From Firmicutes bacterium UBA5500 (GTDB lineage Bacteria > Bacillota > UBA994 > UBA5500): a DNA stretch of 5,440 nt. Below the pieces are notes generated by a model. It did no database searches and was not told the origin of the DNA. It saw only the letters and a list, made by a program, of their open reading frames with translations. Shown here piece by piece: positions 1-5,415 of the stretch (positions within the stretch are counted from its first letter, which is position 1; each line of letters opens with the position of its first letter). The DNA is taken from assembly GCA_002427055.1 (NCBI GenBank), contig DIPA01000112.1, positions 15,878 through 21,317 on the forward strand, written 5' to 3'. Made by a program: the position numbers and the translations under genes.

Positions 1-1
1 G

Positions 2-193
2 CAAGTTGATGCTATTGCGTTAACGGGTGGTTTAGCATACGACCAAAAGTATCTTGTTGAATGGGTTCGTGAAAAGGTGCAGTATATTGCTCCTGTGTTG
101 GTCTATCCGGGTGAGGATGAGTTGCTGGCTTTGGCGCAAGGGGCCTTGCGAGTGCTTAAGGGACAAGAGGAAGCACTTACTTATGTTCCTTGA
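2..193 (+). CDS. buk: Butyrate kinase / branched-chain fatty acid kinase, C-terminal fragment (5' end outside window)
   Basis: The frame is open from base 2 to a TGA at 191-193 and gives 63 residues, roughly the last fifth of a kinase that is usually about 355 residues long. Fragment residues 3-10 (DAIALTGG) match the conserved nucleotide-binding strand and glycine turn of the acetate/butyrate kinase (ASKHA) fold. Residues 34-52, containing VYPGEDE followed by [11 protein letters not shown], are the typical C-terminal signature of Buk rather than of AckA. Family knowledge: the enzyme interconverts acyl-phosphate plus ADP with the free acid plus ATP in the cytoplasm, acting on butyrate, isobutyrate or isovalerate depending on the member. 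The next gene follows after only 27 nt and an oxidoreductase for 2-oxoacids lies downstream, so I infer that this kinase harvests ATP from acyl-CoA made by that complex. Exact chain length preference cannot be read from the fragment. Confidence 0.92.
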   Translation, partial: QVDAIALTGGLAYDQKYLVEWVREKVQYIAPVLVYPGEDELLALAQGALRVLKGQEEALTYVP

Positions 194-203
194 ATACAAT
201 CTT

Positions 204-210
204 AGAAGGG
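204..210 (+). promoter_or_regulatory. Ribosome binding site that decides a TTG start
   Basis: AGAAGGG lies between the buk stop and the P-loop gene. The first in-frame TTG (212) is only 1 nt downstream, too close for initiation. The second TTG (221) is 10 nt downstream, an acceptable though slightly long spacing. No in-frame ATG precedes the Walker A motif. Confidence 0.5.
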
Positions 211-220
211 TTTGACAACA

Positions 221-895
221 TTGCACTTTAGTAATAAGCGTATCGTTCTCTTTGTTGGCGGTTATGGGAGCGGTAAAACTGAGGTTGCTGTTAACTACGC
301 CCTACAGTGGAGCAAGACTACTGATAATCTATCTATCGTCGACTTGGATATCGTAAACCCTTATTTTCGCTCCCGAGAACAGCACCAACTGGTTACTTCT
401 GCCGGTATCAACGTAGTAGCCCCTTATGGAGCTTTAGCTACCGCAGACCTGCCAGCTTTGCCACCGGAAATTGGGGGAGTGTTGCAAGATTCGGAACGCA
501 ACGCAGTCTTTGACATCGGTGGTAATGATGTTGGTGCCCGGGTATTAGGCCGCTATCGCAAGATGGTACCGGCTGATGATTACGAGATGTATTTTGTGCT
601 AAATGCGAGCCGCCCGTTTTCTCAAGCGGTGGAACCGGCAGTTGCCCTGTTGCGCTCTATAGAACGGACAGCACGTTTATCAGTCACTGGCTTGATCAAC
701 AACACCAACTTAATGCACTTCACTGATATCCCCTTACTGCAAAAGGGGGAGGATCTTGCCTTAGACATCGGAAAGGCAACTAGTTTACCGCTTGTCTTTA
801 ATGCTGTGGAGCAGAACTTGGCTAGTGAAGCCGCAGCATTTCTAAGCGCCCCCGTTTTGCCACTTCAGCTTTATATGAAGCGGCCTTGGGAATAG
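221..895 (+). CDS. Uncharacterised SIMIBI-like P-loop NTPase in the oxidoreductase operon
   Basis: This is a cytoplasmic ATP/GTP-binding protein of 224 residues from TTG 221 (227 from TTG 212). I number from 221. Residues 13-20 (GGYGSGKT) form a Walker A loop. Residues 41-53 (DLDIVNPYFRSRE) sit where SIMIBI NTPases (MinD/ParA, NifH, HypB and UreG-like) carry an acidic switch I. Residues 96-101 (VFDIGG) look like a DxxG-type Walker B/switch II. Residues 157-164 (GLINNTNL) occupy the place of the Asn-containing base-recognition loop. There are no membrane segments and no metal-binding Cys cluster. It sits 27 nt after buk and 42 nt before the ferredoxin gene, so it is almost certainly co-transcribed. 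I recall similar ORFs, annotated only as ATP-binding protein, beside such oxidoreductases in anaerobic Bacillota. Its role is unknown: a maturation, assembly or regulatory factor for the iron-sulfur complex is an inference from context. Confidence is high for a real P-loop gene and low for function. Confidence 0.85.
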   Translation: MHFSNKRIVLFVGGYGSGKTEVAVNYALQWSKTTDNLSIVDLDIVNPYFRSREQHQLVTSAGINVVAPYGALATADLPALPPEIGGVLQDSERNAVFDIGGNDVGARVLGRYRKMVPADDYEMYFVLNASRPFSQAVEPAVALLRSIERTARLSVTGLINNTNLMHFTDIPLLQKGEDLALDIGKATSLPLVFNAVEQNLASEAAAFLSAPVLPLQLYMKRPWE

Positions 896-917
896 AAGCA
901 TCGTACTATCAAGCTGT

Positions 918-925
918 AAAGGAGG
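918..925 (+). promoter_or_regulatory. Strong ribosome binding site upstream of the ferredoxin gene, unusual spacing
   Basis: AAAGGAGG is a near-perfect Shine-Dalgarno sequence but ends 12 nt before the ferredoxin ATG (938), longer than usual. An out-of-frame ATG at 930 is only 4 nt away and opens a six-codon frame ending at 950. An in-frame TAA at 917-919 rules out an upstream AUG extension of the ferredoxin frame. Confidence 0.7.
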
Positions 926-937
926 TATTATGGAGAC

Positions 938-1141
938 ATGCCTAAAGTGACTTTTAGAGAGGACCGCTGCAAAGGATGCGAGCTTTGTGTTTCAGTTTGC
1001 CCGCGTAAGATTATCGTCATGTCAGAGGGTATGAATAAAAAAGGTTTCCATTATGCGACTATTACTGATCAGTCAAAGTGTCTCGCTTGTGCCTTTTGCG
1101 CACGTATGTGTCCTGATGCAGTAATCGAAGTAGAGAAATAG
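938..1141 (+). CDS. 4Fe-4S ferredoxin-type (delta) subunit of 2-oxoacid:ferredoxin oxidoreductase
   Basis: This 67-residue protein has two classic [4Fe-4S] motifs of the CxxCxxCxxxCP type. The first uses Cys 11, 14, 17 and 21; the second uses Cys 48, 51, 54 and 58. It therefore resembles the 2[4Fe-4S] delta subunit (KorD/VorD/PorD type) of multi-subunit oxidoreductases. In those complexes it relays electrons from the cluster near thiamine diphosphate in the beta subunit to an external ferredoxin. Its length and its place directly upstream of the alpha gene (21-nt gap) fit that job better than a free ferredoxin, although a soluble carrier cannot be excluded. The 13-residue spacing between the last Cys of motif one and the KGFHYAT stretch is normal for the family. 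The start is ATG 938; its Shine-Dalgarno is strong but distant (see the separate entry), so translation may be tuned or coupled. No signal peptide is present and the protein is cytoplasmic. Confidence 0.92.
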   Translation: MPKVTFREDRCKGCELCVSVCPRKIIVMSEGMNKKGFHYATITDQSKCLACAFCARMCPDAVIEVEK

Positions 1142-1162
1142 GTACCGAAGGAGGTTTAGCAA

Positions 1163-2230
1163 ATGGGTGAAAAGATCCTAATGAAGGGCAATGAGGCCAT
1201 CGGTGAAGCCGCTATCAAGGCTGGTTGCCGTCATTTTTTCGGCTACCCAATTACACCGCAGAATGAGCTGCCCGAGTACATGGCTCGGAGATTACCAGAG
1301 GTCGGGGGAGCCATGGTACAGGCCGAGAGCGAAATTGCAGCTATCAACATGGTCTACGGAGCCGCTGGTGCTGGGGTACGTGTTATGACCTCATCTTCTA
1401 GTCCCGGAATCAGCTTAAAACAAGAAGGTATATCTTATATCGCAGGAGCGGAGTTACCTTGTGTGATTGTCAATATGGTGCGAGGTGGCCCTGGTTTGGG
1501 TGGAATTCAGCCGGCGCAGGGTGACTACTGGCAGGCAACTAGAGGTGGCGGGCACGGCGATTACCGAGTATTGGTCTTAGCTCCGGCCGGTATCCAAGAA
1601 ATGGTTGACGTTGTGCAAGACGCTTTTGACCTTGCGGACAAGTATCGGAACCCAGTTATGATCCTAGGTGATGGCATGATGGGGCAGATGATGGAGCCGG
1701 TTATGTTCCGGGATGAAGCCGTAACCAAATTGCCTGAGAAGGATTGGGCTACAACCGGCACACGACACCATCCAGGGCGACGCAACGTTATCAACTCTCT
1801 TTATTTGCAGCCCGATCGTCTAGAGGAACACAACGACCACTTACAGCGCAAGTATGCTGAGATCGAGGCCAATGAAGTGCGTTATGAAGAGGTTGATGTC
1901 GAAGGGGCTGAACTCGTAGTCGCCGCTTATGGAACAACTGCTCGTATTGTACGCTCTGCTATGGAGGCAGCAAAGCAAGCAGGCCTACGGGTTGGACTAA
2001 TTCGACCTATTACTTTGTGGCCTTTCCCCGTTGAGCCCTTTGAACGGGCTGCTGAACACGCCAAGGCTTTTCTGAGTGTTGAGATGAGCGCCGGGCAGAT
2101 GGTGGAAGACGTTCGCTTGGCCGTTAACGGTAAGAAATCTGTTCATTTCTATGGACGTACAGGCGGTATGGTGCCTACGCCAGAGGCGGTTCTGGCTAAG
2201 TTTAAGGAGATATTGGGAGGGGAAGCATAA
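1163..2230 (+). CDS. vorB: 2-oxoacid:ferredoxin oxidoreductase alpha subunit, VorB-like
   Basis: This 355-residue protein has the usual length of the VorB/KorA alpha subunit. The N-terminal pyrimidine-type domain shows GYPITP (27-32), QAESE (53-57, with the acidic residues expected to face the thiamine pyrimidine), TSSSSPG (76-82), RGGPGLGG (107-114) and QGDYW (119-123). The C-terminal transketolase-like domain begins near residue 250 (VVAAYGTTAR) and continues through the RPITLWPFP stretch. With its partners it catalyses 2-oxoacid + CoA + oxidised ferredoxin to acyl-CoA + CO2 + reduced ferredoxin in the cytoplasm. The start ATG has AAGGAGG at 1148-1154, 8 nt upstream. The stop overlaps the beta start by one base (TAATG). 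Substrate cannot be proven from sequence: the overall look and the linked buk favour branched-chain 2-oxoacids (2-oxoisovalerate and relatives), but 2-oxoglutarate-type KorA proteins are close relatives. Confidence 0.9.
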   Translation: MGEKILMKGNEAIGEAAIKAGCRHFFGYPITPQNELPEYMARRLPEVGGAMVQAESEIAAINMVYGAAGAGVRVMTSSSSPGISLKQEGISYIAGAELPCVIVNMVRGGPGLGGIQPAQGDYWQATRGGGHGDYRVLVLAPAGIQEMVDVVQDAFDLADKYRNPVMILGDGMMGQMMEPVMFRDEAVTKLPEKDWATTGTRHHPGRRNVINSLYLQPDRLEEHNDHLQRKYAEIEANEVRYEEVDVEGAELVVAAYGTTARIVRSAMEAAKQAGLRVGLIRPITLWPFPVEPFERAAEHAKAFLSVEMSAGQMVEDVRLAVNGKKSVHFYGRTGGMVPTPEAVLAKFKEILGGEA

Positions 2231-2985
2231 TGGCTAAAGTATTTGAGCGTCCGAAAGCTCTAGCCGATGTTGTCACCCACTATTGTCCCGGTTGCACCCA
2301 TGGAATCATCCATCGCCTAGTGGCAGAAGCCATCGACGATTTGGGTATCTTGGATCGTACAATCGGTGTGGCCCCTGTGGGGTGTGCAGTTTTGGCTTAC
2401 AATTACTTTGAATGTGATATGCAGGAAGCAGCGCATGGGCGAGCACCGGCCGTCTGTACTGGTATTAAGCGAGTACGTCCAGAGGCAATTGTGTTTAGCT
2501 ATCAAGGCGACGGGGACCTAGCTTCTATCGGAGCCGGTGAAATTGTGCACGCAGCCGCTAGGGGAGAGAACATTACTGTTATCTTTGTGAACAACGGGAT
2601 TTATGGCATGACGGGTGGTCAGATGGCTCCCACTACCCTTGTTGGTCATAAGACAACTACCTCACCTTATGGACGAGATCCGAAATTACAAGGATACCCT
2701 GTTCGTATAGCAGAGATGTTAGCTACTCTAGATGGCCCTGCTTATATTGAGCGTGTAGCCGTATATACACCACAGTTGGTCATGAAAGCTAAGCAGGCAA
2801 TTAAGCGTGCTTTTGCTAATCAAGTAGAAGGTAAAGGCTTTAGTTTAATAGAAGTTTTGTCTACTTGTCCTACTAACTGGGGTATGGCACCCGTAGATGC
2901 ACTAAAGCGCGTGGCTAACGAGATGGTGCCCTATTATCCCTTGGGCGTTTACAAAGATATCGACGCAAAGGGGGAAGACAAATGA
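2230..2985 (+). CDS. 2-oxoacid:ferredoxin oxidoreductase beta subunit, thiamine diphosphate-binding (KorB/VorA type)
   Basis: This 251-residue catalytic subunit binds thiamine diphosphate. The cofactor motif runs from GDGD (93-96) to NN (121-122), the usual GDG-x(about 25)-NN pattern. CPGCTHG (19-25) supplies two cluster ligands, and Cys 52 (PVGC) and Cys 213 (STCPTNWG) are spaced as expected for the other two ligands of the single [4Fe-4S] cluster that sits beside the cofactor. Many relatives read CPGCGHG; Thr at this position leaves the cysteines intact and I regard it as subfamily variation. The length is normal for a KorB-type beta chain (about 250-290 residues) without an extra ferredoxin domain. 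GGGAGG (2215-2220), inside the alpha gene, serves as Shine-Dalgarno. The start overlaps the alpha stop by 1 nt and the stop overlaps the gamma start by 4 nt, implying translational coupling. Annotation pipelines may call it korB or vorA; I leave the symbol open because substrate is unproven. Confidence 0.93.
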   Translation: MAKVFERPKALADVVTHYCPGCTHGIIHRLVAEAIDDLGILDRTIGVAPVGCAVLAYNYFECDMQEAAHGRAPAVCTGIKRVRPEAIVFSYQGDGDLASIGAGEIVHAAARGENITVIFVNNGIYGMTGGQMAPTTLVGHKTTTSPYGRDPKLQGYPVRIAEMLATLDGPAYIERVAVYTPQLVMKAKQAIKRAFANQVEGKGFSLIEVLSTCPTNWGMAPVDALKRVANEMVPYYPLGVYKDIDAKGEDK

Positions 2986-3521
2986 CGCATGAGATGATCC
3001 TTGCTGGTTTCGGTGGCCAAGGTGTCATGCTCATGGGCCAGATGTTGGCCTATGCTGGTATGATAGAAGGCAAGCATGTTTCTTGGCTTCCTTCCTATGG
3101 CCCGGAGATGCGGGGTGGCACTGCTAACTGTGCCGTCGTCGTTTCTGACCAGCCGGTAGGCAGTCCCTTGATTACACGACCTAGTATCGTTGTAGCCATG
3201 AACTTGCCCTCACTAGATAAGTTTGAGGGAAGCATCAAGCCTGGCGGGCTATTGATCTATAACAACTCGTTGATTGCCAGTAAGCCCGAGCGGGACGATA
3301 TTACTATATTACCTGTACCAGCTAATGAGATTGCCAATGAATTAGGCAGTGACCGTATTGCTAATATGGTAGTACTTGGAGCCCTATTGGGAACCACACC
3401 GATGGTCGAGACGCAGTCTATTCTGGCTGCTTTGCGTCACGCTTTGCCACCACATCGGCATAATCTGTTACCGCTCAACGAGCAAGCGATCAAACGTGGC
3501 CAGGAACTTGCCAAACAGTAA
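2982..3521 (+). CDS. 2-oxoacid:ferredoxin oxidoreductase gamma subunit (KorC/VorC type)
   Basis: This 179-residue protein is the normal size for a separate gamma subunit of this enzyme class. Two family signatures are clear: GFGGQGV at residues 9-15 near the N terminus, and YGPEMRGG at 39-46 followed by TANC. In solved relatives this domain packs on the alpha/beta core and contributes to CoA binding and to the active-site channel. The ATG lies inside the beta stop (ATGA overlap, 4 nt), with AAAGGGGG about 7 nt upstream inside the beta gene. It is the last gene of the operon: the stop is followed within 15 nt by a strong hairpin terminator. Together with the ferredoxin subunit, alpha and beta it makes a complete four-subunit set, so no component is missing in this window. 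The assignment is firm; only the substrate is uncertain. Confidence 0.93.
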   Translation: MTHEMILAGFGGQGVMLMGQMLAYAGMIEGKHVSWLPSYGPEMRGGTANCAVVVSDQPVGSPLITRPSIVVAMNLPSLDKFEGSIKPGGLLIYNNSLIASKPERDDITILPVPANEIANELGSDRIANMVVLGALLGTTPMVETQSILAALRHALPPHRHNLLPLNEQAIKRGQELAKQ

Positions 3522-3534
3522 TATGAACATGCTC

Positions 3535-3569
3535 GGGAACTCACCACTTGTTGGTGAGTTCTCTTTTTT
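3535..3569 (+). terminator. Rho-independent terminator ending the oxidoreductase operon
   Basis: An uninterrupted 12-bp stem, including one G-U pair (3535-3546 with 3552-3563; core GAACTCACC / GGTGAGTTC), closes a 5-nt loop and is followed by six T (3564-3569). It starts 13 nt after the gamma-subunit stop. Confidence 0.93.
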
Positions 3570-3574
3570 ATGCC

Positions 3575-3588
3575 CTTTGTCTACAAAG
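3575..3588. repeat. Short inverted repeat CTTTGT-ct-ACAAAG upstream of the transporter promoter
   Basis: Perfect 6-bp arms are separated by 2 nt, about 30 bp upstream of the predicted -35 box. It could be a repressor or activator half-site pair, or chance. There is no T tract, so it is not a terminator. Confidence 0.35.
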
Positions 3589-3602
3589 CCTTCAACGTAT
3601 AC

Positions 3603-3616
3603 AGCATCTTAATGCT
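3603..3616. repeat. Inverted repeat AGCAT-N4-ATGCT touching the predicted -35 box
   Basis: Perfect 5-bp arms are separated by CTTA and end one base before the predicted -35 element. The position suits an operator, but arms this short can arise by chance. Confidence 0.35.
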
Positions 3617-3617
3617 A

Positions 3618-3646
3618 GTGAAACTGATTTAGGCTGTAGTTATGAT
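3618..3646 (+). promoter_or_regulatory. Predicted sigma-A promoter of the MFS transporter gene
   Basis: GTGAAA (3618-3623, 4 of 6 to TTGACA) and TATGAT (3641-3646, 5 of 6 to TATAAT) are separated by exactly 17 nt. Transcription would begin near 3653 and leave a leader of about 105 nt. Two further TATACT boxes (3646-3651, 3651-3656) overlap but lack a good -35. The position, just after the operon terminator, supports an independent transcript. Confidence 0.6.
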
Positions 3647-3748
3647 ATACTATACTGCGTTAGTTATTATTGCGAGTAGCTATGGTAGAGACTTAAGACC
3701 ATAAATCGACTGACAGACTTACAAGGAATTGACTACTTTGGCCTTAGC

Positions 3749-3753
3749 GGAGG
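3749..3753 (+). promoter_or_regulatory. Ribosome binding site selecting ATG 3761 over ATG 3755
   Basis: GGAGG ends 1 nt before ATG 3755 but 7 nt before the in-frame ATG 3761. Only the latter spacing is suitable, so the transporter should begin at 3761 and be two residues shorter than the longest frame. Confidence 0.75.
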
Positions 3754-3760
3754 AATGAAA

Positions 3761-4987
3761 ATGACAGAAAGAAAGAGAGTCTACCTGTATTTTGTGGTTA
3801 ACTTTCTATACCTGATGGCTTGTAATTTCGCTCATCCCGTAACACCGACGATTATTCAACAACGAGGTTTCGGTGACTATATGTTTGGAGTTGCATTGGC
3901 CGCAATGATGCTGGCCAACTTCTTTTTTTCTCCATTCTGGGGTAAGCTCGTGAACTTTCTTTCCAGCCGTAGGGTGATTCTCATTTGCAGCCTAGGATAT
4001 GCGGCTGGACAAGCAATGTTTTTCATGGCCAATACTGAAGGGACGATGGTTGCGGCGAGAATGTTTGCTGGGGTATTTGTAGGCGGTGTTTTTACTGCCT
4101 TTCTTACCTATTTGGTCAATACTTCTCCTGATCATCAGAGAAGCAATTACTTGACAATAGCTGCTACGATTCAAACAGTAGGTAGTGCGTTTGGGTATTT
4201 TGTAGGTGGTATGCTTGGAGAAATTAACGTAAGCGTAGCCATCATAGCGCAAGTAGTAACTCTCGCTGGGTGCGGCATACTGTTCTATTTTATCTGTGAG
4301 GATGATGCTGCCAGCAAGATTGAAGAGGTTAGACTGAAGGATTTGGCTAGAGAAGCCAATCCTTTGGTTGCTTTCTTGGATGGTAAAAGTATTCTGACCC
4401 CGCTGCTTGTTACCTTACTGGTTGTCGGTGCGCTATCCGGTCTGGGTAATAGCGCTTTTGATCAGAGTTTCAATTACTATTTGAAGGCACAGTTAGGCTT
4501 GTCTTCCGGTTACAATGGTGCAATTAAGGCAGTGATTGGTTTTGTCTGTTTAGCTGCGAACAGCACCCTTGGTCTATGGTTGATCAACAAGACTGATATA
4601 CGGCGCTCTTCTATCTATGTTTATCTTCTCTGTTCCGTGTCAATGGTAGGAGTCGTATTGTTTGATGCTATTGTTCCTTTTGTAGCTGCAAACGTCATCT
4701 ACTTTGGTTTCTTTGCCATAAGCGTGCCGCTTACTCAGAGCCTGGTTGCCAATATGGGTAAAGGCAAAGATAGTAACCTAATCATGGGCTATTTCAATGG
4801 TCTCAAATCTTTGGGGGGCATCTTCGGCGCATTTTCTGCCGGCCTGCTTTACACAATTAACCCTAAATGGCCGTTTATCTTAGGACTTGCGGCTTTTGCC
4901 TTTGCTACAGTTGTCTCCGCTTACCATTACTACCTTAGTGACCACAAGGTCAGTGTGAGAGAGGCAACCTGTCACACAGATAGCTAG
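3761..4987 (+). CDS. Major facilitator superfamily (MFS) transporter, 12 transmembrane helices, substrate unknown
   Basis: This 408-residue protein is a typical MFS permease. I count twelve hydrophobic segments, near residues 7-25, 40-60, 71-90, 95-120, 131-151, 156-178, 211-230, 252-275, 284-302, 304-325, 341-364 and 371-392. A charged cytoplasmic loop (about 179-210, rich in Asp, Glu, Lys and Arg) separates the two six-helix halves. GKLVNFLSSRR (61-71), between helices 2 and 3, corresponds to MFS motif A (GxLxDRxGRR type), though it has Asn at the usual Asp position. The N terminus (MTERKR) is positively charged and probably cytoplasmic, with no cleavable signal. The overall layout resembles the drug/metabolite proton antiporter group, but nothing in the sequence names a substrate. 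It has its own promoter and terminators, so the neighbouring oxidoreductase operon gives only weak context. ATG 3761 is chosen from the GGAGG spacing; ATG 3755 is the alternative. Confidence 0.9.
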   Translation: MTERKRVYLYFVVNFLYLMACNFAHPVTPTIIQQRGFGDYMFGVALAAMMLANFFFSPFWGKLVNFLSSRRVILICSLGYAAGQAMFFMANTEGTMVAARMFAGVFVGGVFTAFLTYLVNTSPDHQRSNYLTIAATIQTVGSAFGYFVGGMLGEINVSVAIIAQVVTLAGCGILFYFICEDDAASKIEEVRLKDLAREANPLVAFLDGKSILTPLLVTLLVVGALSGLGNSAFDQSFNYYLKAQLGLSSGYNGAIKAVIGFVCLAANSTLGLWLINKTDIRRSSIYVYLLCSVSMVGVVLFDAIVPFVAANVIYFGFFAISVPLTQSLVANMGKGKDSNLIMGYFNGLKSLGGIFGAFSAGLLYTINPKWPFILGLAAFAFATVVSAYHYYLSDHKVSVREATCHTDS

Positions 4988-5042
4988 GTTCTCTCTAGCC
5001 CGCAAGTGTAATGAAACGTAATCGGCGTATATGATCAACCTC

Positions 5043-5069
5043 GAGGCAAGCGAGTCGCTTGCCTCTTTT
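5043..5069 (+). terminator. Probable terminator 1 after the MFS gene
   Basis: A perfect 10-bp GC-rich stem (GAGGCAAGCG, 5043-5052, with 5056-5065) has a 3-nt loop and is followed by TTTT. The stem is very stable but the T tract is short. It lies about 55 nt after the transporter stop. Confidence 0.75.
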
Positions 5070-5073
5070 GCAA

Positions 5074-5104
5074 GAAGGGGCTGTTCTGCAGCCCCTTCCC
5101 TTTT
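5074..5104 (+). terminator. Probable terminator 2, in tandem with the previous hairpin
   Basis: A perfect 10-bp stem (GAAGGGGCTG, 5074-5083, with 5089-5098) has loop TTCTG and is followed by CC and TTTT (5101-5104). It sits 4 nt after the first terminator's T run. The short T tracts of both may explain the doubling. Confidence 0.65.
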
Positions 5105-5132
5105 GGGTTTGGGAGCAGTTCTGTATACATTA

Positions 5133-5142
5133 ATTGCGCAAT
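5133..5142. promoter_or_regulatory. Perfect 10-bp palindrome ATTGCGCAAT, possible operator
   Basis: The sequence equals its own reverse complement, the usual form of a site for a dimeric helix-turn-helix regulator. It lies 29 nt after the tandem terminators and about 290 nt before the next start codon. No matching second copy was seen in the window. Confidence 0.3.
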
Positions 5143-5271
5143 AGGTTAAGTAATCGTTGCAGTGAAATGTTACCATAAGTTTGGCTCAGCCAATGCAGAC
5201 GTTCCAGCACTTCTCTTTTGCTACCTATGAACCAACATGCGTTCTTTAAGATCAACTGTTGCATGTCAGCC

Positions 5272-5306
5272 CTCCCAACATTGTTTTTCCTAGTCTATGT
5301 TGGGAG
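5272..5306. repeat. Inverted repeat with 10-bp arms CTCCCAACAT / ATGTTGGGAG
   Basis: Perfect arms (5272-5281 and 5297-5306) are separated by a 15-nt T-rich loop. No T tract follows on either strand, so it is not an intrinsic terminator. In RNA it would form a stable hairpin about 125 nt before the next start codon. The right arm can also pair with CCAACAT at 5232-5238. Confidence 0.6.
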
Positions 5307-5415
5307 TCAAAAGATATACCCCTTGAGGTTTTATGCACGGTTTCTCCTCGTTATCCTGTTTCCGCACAGCTGGCTTCTAAATTTTAAATACAAGCATAAG
5401 TTGTTATAGACAAGC

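Noticed and set aside
32..226. 64-codon minus-strand frame over the buk end
   Set aside because: It is antisense to a clear butyrate kinase C terminus, with no independent support.
2286..2306. CPGCTHG in place of the common CPGCGHG in the beta subunit, as a possible lost cluster
   Set aside because: Both cysteines and the two distal ligand cysteines (52, 213) are present, so the cluster should form; likely normal subfamily variation.
3376..3612. 78-codon plus-strand frame running through the end of the gamma subunit gene
   Set aside because: It overlaps the gamma subunit in another frame and reads straight through the operon terminator.
3681..3703. TATGGT/ACCATA pairing in the MFS leader
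   Set aside because: Only 6 bp, AT-rich, with an 11-nt loop; too weak to call a regulatory hairpin.
3729..3734. TTGACT, a good -35 match before the MFS gene
   Set aside because: Only about 20 nt separate it from the ribosome binding site and no -10 box fits before the start codon.
4880..5176. 98-codon minus-strand frame
   Set aside because: It overlaps the 3' end of the MFS gene and both terminator hairpins, and its product has no recognisable features; an antisense shadow.
5218..5409. 63-codon plus-strand frame with hydrophobic stretches in the right intergenic region
   Set aside because: It starts with TTG (first ATG at 5227), has no Shine-Dalgarno before either, spans the 5272-5306 inverted repeat, and resembles no known protein.
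5382..5410. TTTTAA-17-TATAGA as a promoter for the gene at 5434
   Set aside because: Both boxes match poorly (about 3/6 and 4/6); not better than chance in AT-rich DNA.
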